Part shown: one piece after another, positions 19,018-27,455 of the stretch | Numbering within the stretch: the first letter of the stretch is position 1 | Layout of the letters: every line of letters starts with the position of its first letter | From: Rhizobium sp. RU36D | GTDB lineage: Bacteria > Pseudomonadota > Alphaproteobacteria > Rhizobiales > Rhizobiaceae | Assembly: GCF_900176345.1 (NCBI RefSeq) | Contig: NZ_FWXU01000001.1 | Span: 1 to 64,000, forward strand | Length of the DNA stretch: 64,000 bases | Direction of reading: 5' to 3' | Position numbers and translations under genes: made by a program | The notes under the pieces: model-generated | The model's input: the letters and a program-made list of their open reading frames with translations, nothing else | Told to the model about the DNA's origin: nothing | Database searches by the model: none

Positions 19018-19618
19018 CGGCGAGAAAAGCCAGCACGGCCATATAGACGATCGTCAGCACCACCATCACGTAGCCACCTGCGACCACCGCGCCGTCGCGC
19101 TGCGAGATGCCGACAGACATGAGGAGAATGGCCACGCCGGGCAAGGTGTTCGAGAAGGGCACGAAGCCAAGCGGTGCCATCAACAGCAGACCGGCGCCGG
19201 TCAAGACGAAGCCGTTGAACCGGTTCATCAGGACGCTGCCAGTCAGGCCCAGCATCCGCGGACGCAGATAGCGATTGACCCGCGTGACAATGGCAAGGCC
19301 ACGCTCAAGCACCGGCACGAGTTTGCGGCTTTCCAGCTTTCGGTCGGCAATGCGCGCCGGAAGCCAAGGCAGGCTGTTCATCATGATGGCAATACCGATC
19401 AGCACGATGCCCGCCCCGAACACGGTCGAGACGCCGGGAATGGAGACCGGAAACAGGAACGGCAGAGACAGCAGAGCGCATAGCAGAAGCAGGCCATTCT
19501 CGCCCATCTGCGTGAGAATCGTTCTCAAGGTCACGTGTTCGTTGTTGCCGATCGAGGCGATGACATCGGCAAGCACGGCACTGGTGCTCTTGTCACTATC
19601 GGTAAATTCGATCCCCAT
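18980..19618 (-). CDS. exoD: ExoD family membrane protein
   Basis: 212 residues from the ATG at 19618, which is preceded by CGGGAGTGACG; an upstream start would add 37 residues of no clear nature. Hydrophobic segments occur at LLLLCALLSLPFLFP, GAGIVLIGIAIMMNS, FVLTGAGLLLMAPLGF and a C-terminal pair VAGGYVMVVLTIVYMAVLAF. The pattern LPFLFPVSIPGVSTVFG is typical of ExoD, required for exopolysaccharide production and alkali tolerance in Sinorhizobium, though its molecular role is unclear. It overlaps the 3' end of the GGDEF/EAL gene tail to tail. Confidence 0.85.
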   Translation of the reverse strand: MGIEFTDSDKSTSAVLADVIASIGNNEHVTLRTILTQMGENGLLLLCALLSLPFLFPVSIPGVSTVFGAGIVLIGIAIMMNSLPWLPARIADRKLESRKLVPVLERGLAIVTRVNRYLRPRMLGLTGSVLMNRFNGFVLTGAGLLLMAPLGFVPFSNTLPGVAILLMSVGISQRDGAVVAGGYVMVVLTIVYMAVLAFLAVSAGQTLYELGN

Positions 19619-19869
19619 GCAAACGTCACTCCCGTGTTGGAAAGCCAGATGGAAAGGCCCGACCAAAAAATTTGGGGAACCTATAAAAGGCGCCGCGCTG
19701 ACCTGCAAACATTCTCTTGGGATCGGCATCAGGGATCATCGGCGCTGAGCCGCGTCACATTGTCGGATACCAGCGAACGTGCTAAGGCCGGACGCATTCA
19801 GCCAGAGTTATGACGTGTGCTTATGTTTCCTGTTTTCGCACATGCCTTTGTCCCGCAATATCTCGGGAC

Positions 19870-20832
19870 ATGCTCTTGAGGCATCAGTGCGAGCATGATG
19901 AATTGAATAAGCCCACCACCCAGGTGACCAGACACAACAGCCACGCCAAGGGCACCGAGAAATTCCTCGCGCACCTCGCCATGCTGTTTTTTGCGATCTT
20001 CATCGCCGGATCCTATTCGATCGGCGCGCTCGCCACCCAGCATATGCAGCCGGCCCCGCTGCAGGCCCTGCGTTATGTCGTGAGCGTGATCCTGCTCGGC
20101 ATCTTGTGCTTCGGCGTGCTGCGGATGCCCATGCGCATACCGGCGCAACCCTGGCGCTTCCTTGTGCTGGGCTTCCTGATGGGCGTCTACATGCTCACCC
20201 TGTTCATCGCCCTGCGCTTCACCAACCCCGTGGCGACAGGCGCGGTCTTCACCATCATGCCCTTGCTGAGCGCCGGTTTCGCCTGGCTTCTGCTGCGGCA
20301 ATACACCCGGCCCGGCGTGCTGGCCGGCCTCATCCTTGCCGCCATCGGCGCGATCTGGGTGATCTTTCGCGGCGACCTGCAGGCCCTGCTCTCATTCGAC
20401 ATCGGCAAGGGTGAACTGATCTTTTTCGTCGGCGTGATCTGCCACGCCATCTATGTGCCGCTGATCCGCAAGTTCAACAGGCAGGAAAACCCGTTCCTCT
20501 TCACCTTCTGGGCCGCCGTCGGCACCATGTTTGTCTTGCTGGTGCCGGCCGCGCCGCAACTGCCCGCCATCGATTACCTGCACCTGCCCGCAATCATCTG
20601 GATCGCCATCGCTTATCTCTCGATCGTGGCGACCGGGCTGACCTTTCTGCTGTTGCAATATGGGTCGCTGAGGCTGCCAGCCTCGAAGGTCCTGGGCTAC
20701 GGCTACCTCACCCCGACCTTCATTATCATCATCGAGGGCATGATCGGGCATGGCTGGGCAAGCGCGCCGGTCTTTCTCGGCGCGCTGGTGACCGCCGGCG
20801 GTCTTGCGATCATGGCTGTTCTGCCAGACTGA
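19870..20832 (+). CDS. DMT-superfamily (EamA) transporter
   Basis: About 320 residues from the ATG at 19870; another ATG at 19810 adds 20 residues without a better ribosome site, so the start is uncertain. There are ten hydrophobic segments in two repeats of five, each with an EamA motif (the first near LAMLFFAIFIAGSYSIGALA, the second near IFFVGVICHAIYVPLIR). The substrate of such exporters or importers is rarely predictable. It is convergent with rutR: their stop codons are directly adjacent (TGA|TCA at 20830-20835). Location suggests, but does not prove, a link to nucleobase metabolism. Confidence 0.82.
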   Translation: MLLRHQCEHDELNKPTTQVTRHNSHAKGTEKFLAHLAMLFFAIFIAGSYSIGALATQHMQPAPLQALRYVVSVILLGILCFGVLRMPMRIPAQPWRFLVLGFLMGVYMLTLFIALRFTNPVATGAVFTIMPLLSAGFAWLLLRQYTRPGVLAGLILAAIGAIWVIFRGDLQALLSFDIGKGELIFFVGVICHAIYVPLIRKFNRQENPFLFTFWAAVGTMFVLLVPAAPQLPAIDYLHLPAIIWIAIAYLSIVATGLTFLLLQYGSLRLPASKVLGYGYLTPTFIIIIEGMIGHGWASAPVFLGALVTAGGLAIMAVLPD

Positions 20833-21486
20833 TCAATCCGGCTGTCTTGGGCCGGCAATGATGCCGCGCACGAACAGCGCTTCGAGGAAAAGTGCGGCCT
20901 CTTCGAAACGCCGCTCGTCGTCCCTTTCCGGCCCCAGCACGGATCGCACCTGCACGTCGAAATCCGCATAATGCTGCGTCGTCGACCAGATGGCGAAGAT
21001 CAGGTGATGCGGATCGCAGGGCAGGATCTTGCCCGCCCGCGCCCAGCTGCGGATCACCTCCGCCTTTTCATCCACCAGTTCCTTCAGCGGCCCCTTCAGC
21101 ACGTCCTCGACATGGGGGGCGCCTTGCAACACCTCGTTGGCAAACAACCGGCTTTCGCGCGGAAAGTCGCGCGCCATTTCCAGCTTCCGGCGGATATAGG
21201 ATTTGAACTCCGCCTGCGGGTCGCCATCCGCATTGAAGGCCTTCAGCGGTTCCAGCCAGGTTTCCAGCACCCGCTCGATCAGGGCCCGGTGCATTGCCTC
21301 CTTGGTGCGGAAGTAATAAAGCAGGTTCGGCTTCGACATGCCGGCCACCTCGGCGATCTGGTCGATGGTCGAGCCCCGGAAACCCCGCACCGAAAACACG
21401 TCGAGCGCGGCTTCGAGAATCTGCTCCTCCTTCGCCTCCTGGATGCGCGTGCGCCGCTGTGTTCTCGCTGCTCTCGGAATAGCCAT
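20833..21486 (-). CDS. rutR: TetR-family pyrimidine regulator RutR
   Basis: 217 residues from the ATG at 21486 with AAGGGAACAAG upstream. The N-terminal TetR helix-turn-helix reads STIDQIAEVAGMSKPNLLYYF, and the body closely follows the E. coli RutR pattern (LKAFNADGDPQAEFKSYIRR, then HHLIFAIWSTTQHYADFDVQ). RutR binds uracil or thymine and releases DNA, controlling pyrimidine breakdown and nitrogen use. The divergent neighbour is N-carbamoyl-beta-alanine amidohydrolase with a RutR-like box between them, which strongly supports the name. Its targets here probably also include preTA. Confidence 0.88.
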   Translation of the reverse strand: MAIPRAARTQRRTRIQEAKEEQILEAALDVFSVRGFRGSTIDQIAEVAGMSKPNLLYYFRTKEAMHRALIERVLETWLEPLKAFNADGDPQAEFKSYIRRKLEMARDFPRESRLFANEVLQGAPHVEDVLKGPLKELVDEKAEVIRSWARAGKILPCDPHHLIFAIWSTTQHYADFDVQVRSVLGPERDDERRFEEAALFLEALFVRGIIAGPRQPD

Positions 21487-21633
21487 TTTCGCCGTCTTGT
21501 TCCCTTCGGAAGAACGACGCCGGAACGCCCTTTTCCCGATCAAATTCAACGCCCAAAATTGCAGCATATGCCTGCTATTTTGTCGTGATTTTTCGTGTTT
21601 TTCGTCTTGAGTGCCGCCGCGGAAATAGTAATG

Positions 21634-21649
21634 TTTACCAATCGGTCAA
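21634..21649 (+). promoter_or_regulatory. RutR operator in the rutR-hyuC intergenic region
   Basis: TTTACCAATCGGTCAA matches TTGACCANNTGGTCAA at 12 of 14 defined positions. It lies 148 bp upstream of the rutR start and 141 bp upstream of the amidohydrolase start, placed to control one or both genes. Confidence 0.72.
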
Positions 21650-21789
21650 ATTATCTGCAAGTTCCCGAGGAAAGGCAACAATGCAGATAATGCCACGGCA
21701 AAGATAAACAAAAAGCCGGGCATGGCGACCAGGGAACAACGGGCATGCACCTTGCATGGCCCCTATGAGAGAAGTTGAGGTTTTTGGAC

Positions 21790-23043
21790 ATGGTGGCAGC
21801 ACCCGGCGAGAACATGCGCGTAAACGGCGATCGCCTTTGGGATTCGCTCATGGAGATGGCGAAGATCGGCCCGGGCATCGCAGGCGGCAACAATCGCCAG
21901 ACCCTGACGGACGAGGATGGCGAAGGCCGCCATCTCTTCCAGCGCTGGTGCGAGGCAGCCGGCATGACCATGGGCGTGGACAAGATGGGCACGATGTTTG
22001 CCACCCGCCCCGGCACCGACCCGGACGCCCTGCCCGTCTATGTCGGCTCGCACCTCGACACCCAGCCGACCGGCGGCAAATATGACGGCGTGCTCGGCGT
22101 GCTGGCCGCACTCGAAGTGGTGCGCTCGATGAACGACCTCGGCGTCAAGACCAAGCATCCGATCGTTGTCACCAACTGGGCCAATGAGGAAGGCGCTCGC
22201 TTCGCGCCGGCCATGCTGGCCTCCGGCGTGTTTGCCGGTGTGCACAGCCTGGACTATGCCTACGGCCGCAAGGATCCCGAGGGCAAGACCTATGGCGACG
22301 AGTTGAAGCGCATCGGCTGGCTGGGCGACGAAGAGGTCGGCGCCCGCAAGATGCATGCCTATTTCGAATACCACATCGAGCAGGGCCCGATCCTCGAAGC
22401 CGAGAACAAGCAGATCGGCGTCGTCACCCACTGTCAGGGCCTCTGGTGGCTGGAATTCACGCTTATTGGCCGCGAGGCTCATACCGGCTCGACGCCGATG
22501 AACCTGCGGGTGAATGCCGGGCTCGCCATGAGCCGCATCATGGAGATGGTGCAGGAGGTGGCCATGTCGGAACAGCCGGGCGCCGTCGGCGGCGTCGGCC
22601 AGGTGTTCTTCTCGCCCAACTCCCGCAACGTGCTGCCGGGCAAGGTGGTTTTCACCGTCGACATCCGCACGCCCTCCCAGGAAAAACTGGACCGCATGCG
22701 CGCCACGATCGAAGCGAAAGCCGCCGAGATCTGCGCCGCACTCGGTGTCGGCTGTTCGGTGGAAGCGGTCGGCCATTTCGACCCCGTGACCTTCGATCCG
22801 GTCCTGGTCGACAGGGTCCGCGATGCCGCCGAACGCCTGGGCTACAGCCACATGAACATCATCTCCGGCGCCGGCCACGATGCCTGCTGGGCCGCCAAGG
22901 TGGCGCCGTCCACCATGATCATGTGCCCCTGCGTCGGCGGTCTTTCGCACAATGAGGCGGAAGAGATTTCCAAGGACTGGGCCGCCGCCGGCTGCGACGT
23001 GCTGCTGCATGCCGTGCTGGAGACAGCGGAGATTGTGGGGTGA
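21790..23043 (+). CDS. N-carbamoyl-beta-alanine amidohydrolase (Zn-dependent carbamoylase)
   Basis: 417 residues of the M20-type hydantoinase/carbamoylase family. Metal ligands are in GSHLDTQPTGGKYDG and NEEGARFAP, with EYHIEQGP and a late SGAGHDACW completing the set. It converts N-carbamoyl-beta-alanine to beta-alanine, CO2 and ammonia, the last step of reductive uracil breakdown. The ATG at 21790 lies behind GAGG; a TTG at 21775 would add five residues. It is transcribed away from rutR past a RutR-like site, and its stop overlaps the next gene. Symbols such as hyuC, amaB and pydC are used for relatives. Confidence 0.9.
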   Translation: MVAAPGENMRVNGDRLWDSLMEMAKIGPGIAGGNNRQTLTDEDGEGRHLFQRWCEAAGMTMGVDKMGTMFATRPGTDPDALPVYVGSHLDTQPTGGKYDGVLGVLAALEVVRSMNDLGVKTKHPIVVTNWANEEGARFAPAMLASGVFAGVHSLDYAYGRKDPEGKTYGDELKRIGWLGDEEVGARKMHAYFEYHIEQGPILEAENKQIGVVTHCQGLWWLEFTLIGREAHTGSTPMNLRVNAGLAMSRIMEMVQEVAMSEQPGAVGGVGQVFFSPNSRNVLPGKVVFTVDIRTPSQEKLDRMRATIEAKAAEICAALGVGCSVEAVGHFDPVTFDPVLVDRVRDAAERLGYSHMNIISGAGHDACWAAKVAPSTMIMCPCVGGLSHNEAEEISKDWAAAGCDVLLHAVLETAEIVG

Positions 23044-23564
23044 CCAAGATCGCGGCGCCTGGCACGTCCACCACCGGGGGATCGAACGGCACCACGATAG
23101 ACGTGGGGCCCAAGTCTGGTGGCTTGGCCAGGAAGCTTGGCCGCGGCGTACTGATTGCCGTTCAAGTCATCTATGCTGCACTGCTTGCCATGAATGTCTT
23201 GATTGCGACGTCGTCGGCAACGGGGATTTGGGAAGGCTTTGTGGCCCTTGTTCTGTGGTTGGTCTGCATACTCCTTGCGAGTTCCACATTGCTGATCCTT
23301 GCTGCACCACATCGAATAGCAAATCTCCGGATCAGACGGTTAGTCGCGGGAGTTTCGATTCTCTATCAGACACTTCTCTTGTTCGGAGTCGGCAGCTTTT
23401 TGATATCGTTGATGCTGAATTGGGACGCTGCGACCCAATTATACGGCGAAGACGTCACTACTCACGCACTCAAAGGCTTAGTTGAAGTCACGATTTTTGC
23501 CGCCCCCATCTTGATGAGCTTGATGCTCATCGTTCCTGTCGCCAGAAGCCGGGCAGAAACATGA
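23040..23564 (+). CDS. hypothetical membrane protein after the amidohydrolase
   Basis: 174 residues from a GTG that overlaps the amidohydrolase stop by four bases. After a polar Gly/Thr/Ser-rich N-terminus there are four hydrophobic stretches (VLIAVQVIYAALLAMNVLI, FVALVLWLVCILLASSTLL, LYQTLLLFGVGSFLISLML, TIFAAPILMSLMLIVPV). No family recognised. Overlap and strand suggest co-expression with the pyrimidine genes, but base composition from about 23150 onward is lower in GC than the flanking enzymes, so it may be a later arrival. Confidence 0.6.
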   Translation: MTKIAAPGTSTTGGSNGTTIDVGPKSGGLARKLGRGVLIAVQVIYAALLAMNVLIATSSATGIWEGFVALVLWLVCILLASSTLLILAAPHRIANLRIRRLVAGVSILYQTLLLFGVGSFLISLMLNWDAATQLYGEDVTTHALKGLVEVTIFAAPILMSLMLIVPVARSRAET

Positions 23565-23779
23565 TCAGAAGTACCGAAGCCTGTATCACCTCCTCAAGGC
23601 TCTTCGGCGCAGCCTCAACTCGGCGCGTTTTTGATCTATGGATTATTCGCTTGTGGAACGCAGTCGTCCTTAGGGCGTGCGGCACAATGCTTGAAACCAT
23701 TTTGGCCGTGGTTGAGGCAAAGGTCGCCAAGCGTTGCGCTGTATTGCCATCCTATCCGGCCCCGAGAGGTGGGAGATGA
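23561..23779 (+). pseudogene. decayed C-terminal fragment of a DUF559 protein
   Basis: The 72-residue frame contains FDLWIIRLWNAVVLRACGT, MLETILAVVEAKVAKRC and LPSYPAPRGG, which line up with the end of the intact DUF559 gene just downstream (VIRFWNDEVLKERRAV, LETILAVLEGKIVDRC, LFYPSTRHGD). The N-terminal catalytic part is missing. It begins on an ATGA overlap with the previous gene, by chance. It looks like one half of a tandem duplication of DUF559 plus its flanking palindrome, the first copy having decayed. Confidence 0.65.
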
Positions 23780-23830
23780 GCGAGCTTGTGGCATATTGGC
23801 AACCAGGACCATCGCACAGCCGTCTGGGTC

Positions 23831-23862
23831 TGTTCTCGCCCGCGGGGAGAAGGTCCCGGCAG
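23831..23862 (+). repeat. degenerate half copy of the palindromic element at 24348
   Basis: TGTTCTCGCCCGCGGGGAGA and the following AGGTCCCGGCAG match the right half of the element at 24348-24493 with a few changes. It follows the DUF559 remnant just as the full element follows the intact DUF559 gene. Confidence 0.6.
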
Positions 23863-23904
23863 TGTGGCGCAACACGTTGCGCCTGGTATGAAGGTGGCGC
23901 AAGC

Positions 23905-24330
23905 ATGTCACAAGAGCTGAACGAAATCGCCAAAAGGCTCCCCGGCAAAACCGCACAAGCACTGCGGCTAAGGCAAGACGAAACGGATGCCGAATATCGT
24001 CTCTGGGGACACCTTCGAAACCGTGTGCTGAACGGCCATAAATTCAACCGTCAAATACCTCTTGGTCCGTACGTCGCGGACTTCCTTTGTCGCGAAAAAC
24101 GCCTTGTTGTCGAAATCGACGGGTCGCAGCATGCCGATAGCCTGTCAGATAAGGTTAGGACAGGGTGGCTGAACGACAACGGCTATTCGGTCATTCGCTT
24201 CTGGAACGACGAGGTCTTGAAAGAACGCCGGGCGGTTCTGGAAACCATTCTTGCTGTGCTTGAAGGAAAGATCGTGGATCGCTGCGAGACGTTGCTATTC
24301 TATCCGTCAACGCGCCATGGAGACCTGTAG
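23905..24330 (+). CDS. DUF559 endonuclease-like protein
   Basis: 141 residues from the ATG at 23905. The core RLRQDETDAEYRLWGHLRN, FNRQIPLGPYVADFLC, LVVEIDGSQHAD and VIRFWNDEVL is the DUF559 family, which has a Vsr/restriction-endonuclease-like fold; the VADF Asp and the E-x-D-G-x-Q motif are candidate metal ligands. No substrate is known. Genes of this family lie scattered between operons in rhizobia. Here it is followed 18 bp later by a palindromic repeat, and a dead copy of gene plus half-repeat lies just upstream. It interrupts the pyrimidine gene cluster. Confidence 0.8.
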   Translation: MSQELNEIAKRLPGKTAQALRLRQDETDAEYRLWGHLRNRVLNGHKFNRQIPLGPYVADFLCREKRLVVEIDGSQHADSLSDKVRTGWLNDNGYSVIRFWNDEVLKERRAVLETILAVLEGKIVDRCETLLFYPSTRHGDL

Positions 24331-24347
24331 TGTCGATTTGGCTTCGC

Positions 24348-24493
24348 ACCCCCTCATCCGGCTCTTCGAGCCACCTTCTCCCCGCTGGGGAGAAGAGGGA
24401 GATTGCCGCAACCTTTCGACCAAAACGCATAGCTGGTGGCCTTGGTCTCTTCTCCCCAGCGGGGAGAAGGTGCCGGCAGGCGGATGAGGGGGT
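24348..24493. repeat. rhizobial palindromic intergenic element with 13-bp terminal inverted repeats
   Basis: The ends ACCCCCTCATCCG (24348-24360) and CGGATGAGGGGGT (24481-24493) match exactly. Inside are two 21-bp near-perfect palindromes, CTTCTCCCC...GGGGAGAAG at 24375-24395 and 24449-24469. The whole can fold into a large cruciform. It resembles the RIME-like mosaic elements of Rhizobiaceae. It lies between the DUF559 and dihydropyrimidinase genes and may attenuate or process the transcript. Confidence 0.85.
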
Positions 24494-24565
24494 CCCATAT
24501 CCGCTGATTTTGCGCCACCAAACAAACACGCGCTCAGGATGCTCAGAACAAACAGGGGAACAACA

Positions 24566-26020
24566 ATGACCACAGTCATCAAGAACGGCACCATCGTCAC
24601 CGCAGACCTCACCTACAAGGCTGACGTCAAGATCGAGGGTGGCGTGATCGTGGAGATCGGGCCGGATCTCAAGGGCGATACAGTGCTGGATGCCACGGGA
24701 TGCTATGTCATGCCTGGCGGTATCGACCCCCATGTGCATCTGGAAATGCCCTTCATGGGCACCTATTCGGCCGACAATTTCGAGAGCGGCACGCGCGCCG
24801 GGCTGTCGGGCGGCACCACCATGGTGGTGGATTTCTGTCTTCCTGCCCCGGACCAGTCGCTGCTCGAGGCGCTGACCATGTGGGACAACAAGACCAGCCA
24901 GGCCAACTCAGACTACTCCTTCCACATGGCGATCACCGGCTGGAACGAACGCGTCTTCGACGAGATGAAGACCATCGTCCAGGACAAGGGCATCAACACA
25001 TTCAAGCATTTCATGGCCTACAAGGGCGCGCTGATGGTGAACGACGACGAGATGTTCGCCTCGTTCCAGCGCTGCGCCGAGCTTGGCGCCCTGCCGCTGG
25101 TCCATGCCGAAAACGGCGATGTCGTCGCCGCTATGACCGCCAAATTGATGGCAGAGGGCAATAACGGCCCCGAGGCCCATGCCTATTCCCGTCCGGCGGA
25201 AGTCGAGGGCGAGGCCACAAACCGCGCCATCATGCTGGCCGACATGGCCGGCGTGCCGCTCTATGTCGTGCACACCTCCTGCGAACAGGCGCATGAAGCG
25301 ATCCGCCGCGCCCGGCAGAAGGGCATGCGCGTCTATGGCGAGCCGCTGATCCAGCATCTCACGCTCGATGAGAGCGAGTATTTCAACAAGGATTGGGACC
25401 ATGCCGCCCGCCGGGTCATGAGCCCGCCCTTCCGCAACAAGCAGCACCAGGATTCGCTGTGGGCCGGCCTGCAGGCGGGCTCGCTCTCCTGCGTGGCGAC
25501 AGACCACTGCGCCTTCACCACGGAGCAGAAGCGGTTCGGCGTCGGCAATTTCGCCAAGATCCCCAACGGCACCGGCGGCCTAGAAGACCGCCTGCCGATG
25601 CTGTGGACCTATGGTGTGGCGACGGGCCGGCTGACGATGAACGAATTCGTTGCCGTCACCTCCACCAACATTGCCAAGATCCTGAACATCTATCCGAAGA
25701 AGGGTGCAATCCTGGTTGGCGCGGATGCCGATATCGTGGTCTGGGATCCCAAGCGTTCGAAAACCATCTCGGCCGCCACACAGCAGTCGGCGATCGACTA
25801 CAATGTCTTCGAAGGCAAGGAGGTCACCGGCCTGCCGCGTTTCACCCTGACTCGCGGCCTCGTCGCAATCGAGGAATCCACCGTAAAAACGCAGCAGGGC
25901 CACGGCCAGTTCGTCAAGCGAGAGCCCTATCAGGCCGTCAACAAGGCGCTGTCCACCTGGAAGGAACTGGTGGCCCCGCGCAAGGTCGAACGCACGGGCA
26001 TCCCGGCAACGGGGGTGTGA
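24566..26020 (+). CDS. hydA: dihydropyrimidinase
   Basis: 484 residues, amidohydrolase superfamily. The metal motif GGIDPHVHLEMPF lies near residue 55, the carbamylated-lysine region is FKHFMAYKGALM, with further ligands in LPLVHAENGD, YVVHTSCEQAH and VATDHCAF. It opens dihydrouracil to N-carbamoyl-beta-alanine, the second step of the pathway. The ATG at 24566 is preceded by AGGGGAAC; an upstream in-frame start is weaker. The stop overlaps the next ATG (TGATG). Relatives are also annotated D-hydantoinase, but the pathway context favours dihydropyrimidinase. Confidence 0.92.
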   Translation: MTTVIKNGTIVTADLTYKADVKIEGGVIVEIGPDLKGDTVLDATGCYVMPGGIDPHVHLEMPFMGTYSADNFESGTRAGLSGGTTMVVDFCLPAPDQSLLEALTMWDNKTSQANSDYSFHMAITGWNERVFDEMKTIVQDKGINTFKHFMAYKGALMVNDDEMFASFQRCAELGALPLVHAENGDVVAAMTAKLMAEGNNGPEAHAYSRPAEVEGEATNRAIMLADMAGVPLYVVHTSCEQAHEAIRRARQKGMRVYGEPLIQHLTLDESEYFNKDWDHAARRVMSPPFRNKQHQDSLWAGLQAGSLSCVATDHCAFTTEQKRFGVGNFAKIPNGTGGLEDRLPMLWTYGVATGRLTMNEFVAVTSTNIAKILNIYPKKGAILVGADADIVVWDPKRSKTISAATQQSAIDYNVFEGKEVTGLPRFTLTRGLVAIEESTVKTQQGHGQFVKREPYQAVNKALSTWKELVAPRKVERTGIPATGV

Positions 26021-26436
26021 TGATGGTTGGACGTCGTTTCATCGGCCATGTGTCCGCCATACTGGCGGGTTCACTGGTCATTCTGGCCGGGACGGAAGGG
26101 CTCTACTTCGGCCCGATGGGCATTGTTGGCGGTGCGATGAAGTGGACGGGCGGTCTGCTGATCATGCTCATTCTGGCTCTGCTGACAGCACCGGTTGGCC
26201 TCCTTGCCAGATATTTCTCCGGCATGCTTCCGTTCGCACCCTTGCCGGTAGCCTGCATACTTGGCGCAATCATAGGCCTGGTTTTGATCCCGACCATCCA
26301 GCCGCTAGGCGGGACCGCTCCGGTGAACGAAAATCTTCTCGCCTATTCGCTTATCCATCTGCTTGCGGGAACGGCCGGAGGATTTGTCTGGTATCGCGCC
26401 GAATTCCGTTGTCGCCTGCTTGGCACAGGAGTGTGA
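26020..26436 (+). CDS. hypothetical membrane protein
   Basis: 138 residues with four hydrophobic segments (FIGHVSAILAGSLVILAGT, GLLIMLILALLTAPVGLLA, VACILGAIIGLVLIPTI, LLAYSLIHLLAGTAGGFVW). The first of two consecutive ATGs overlaps the dihydropyrimidinase stop. No family recognised. Coupling to the pyrimidine enzyme suggests shared expression only. Confidence 0.6.
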   Translation: MMVGRRFIGHVSAILAGSLVILAGTEGLYFGPMGIVGGAMKWTGGLLIMLILALLTAPVGLLARYFSGMLPFAPLPVACILGAIIGLVLIPTIQPLGGTAPVNENLLAYSLIHLLAGTAGGFVWYRAEFRCRLLGTGV

Positions 26437-26476
26437 ATGCGTTCCGACCGGCTCGTACAGTGTAGGAGGGCTGCAC

Positions 26477-26833
26477 ATGCTGTTGGTGGTCACTGTGACA
26501 TTCGGCATTACCCTGGCATCCGCATGGGGTGTGGTGTGGCTACTGGGCCGGTTTGTCAGCGCTCGCCTGGCTATTGGCGCGGCTTTGGCTCTGATGGCCT
26601 ATCTGCTCTACACGGGCATCGACACAATGCTGGTCTGTTCAGCGGAAGCGACCTATGTCGCACCGCTACCTGGAAACAGCGGAGAGGGCAGCATGATCCA
26701 CGCCTGTGATGGTCCCGGCGGCATGATCGCCTATTTTTACTCGGTTTTCCTGGTACCCACGGCTTTGGTGCTGCTCGGCGTTGTCACCTATCGTCATTGG
26801 ATTTCAAAGGCAGAGCAGAAGGTACAGTCATGA
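26477..26833 (+). CDS. hypothetical membrane protein
   Basis: 118 residues from the ATG at 26477, with a strong TAGGAGGG ribosome site. Three hydrophobic segments are seen, the first at VVTVTFGITLASAWGVVWLL, the second around LAIGAALALMAYLLYTG, the third around YSVFLVPTALVLLGVVTY. Two cysteines lie in the loop between segments two and three (LVCSAEAT, HACDGPGG). Unrecognised. It ends before the convergent cupin gene. Confidence 0.58.
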   Translation: MLLVVTVTFGITLASAWGVVWLLGRFVSARLAIGAALALMAYLLYTGIDTMLVCSAEATYVAPLPGNSGEGSMIHACDGPGGMIAYFYSVFLVPTALVLLGVVTYRHWISKAEQKVQS

Positions 26834-26904
26834 CGCGTTCTTCGCTCCGATGCGTTGACTGCAACTTCGCTCTTGTCTCTGTTGAGCCGCAGCCGCCGGA
26901 ATCC

Positions 26905-27330
26905 TTAAGCCGGCAGCGGCATCTCCACCAGCGCGTCCAGTTCCGGCAACAGCACTACGCTTTCCTGCTCGTTCGGATCGGTTCGGGCGATGATGGCCGA
27001 GCAAGGCGTGTTCGACAGGTTCGCCGGCAGATGCGGCACGCCGGCCGGGATGTAGAACAGTTCGCCGGCGCGCACGACCACGTGGTTTTCCAGCCGGTCG
27101 CCATACCAGGTGTGGGCCTCGCCAGAGAGCATGTAAATCGCCGTTTCGTGGCTTTCGTGCAGATGCGCCTTGGCCTTGGCACCCGGCGGGATCGTCAGCA
27201 GATGCATGCAAATGCCCTTGGCGCCAACCGTCTCGGCGGCGATGCCTTGAAAATAGCTGAGCCCTTGCTTGCCGTCATAGGTAGTGCCCGGCTTGACGAT
27301 GTGGCAGGTGGGTTTTGATGTCTCGTCCAT
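26905..27330 (-). CDS. cupin-domain protein
   Basis: 141 residues forming a single cupin barrel: motif 1 is AKAHLHESHETAIYMLSGEA (metal ligands H, H, E), motif 2 is ELFYIPAGVPHLPANL (ligand H). This binds a divalent metal; members range from isomerases and dioxygenases to regulators. It is the only gene on this strand within the pyrimidine block and diverges from the ABC transporter genes, so it may share their control. The exact reaction cannot be told. Confidence 0.78.
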   Translation of the reverse strand: MDETSKPTCHIVKPGTTYDGKQGLSYFQGIAAETVGAKGICMHLLTIPPGAKAKAHLHESHETAIYMLSGEAHTWYGDRLENHVVVRAGELFYIPAGVPHLPANLSNTPCSAIIARTDPNEQESVVLLPELDALVEMPLPA

Positions 27331-27455
27331 GCGCGCATTCCTCCATTTTCATTGAGCAGGCCGCATGCCGGGATAGGCCCGGTGCGGCCGGTGATGTAAC
27401 CATACCATGCAACAAGTCCCCGGCTTTTGCCAGAAATCCGATTGGTTCGAATTGA

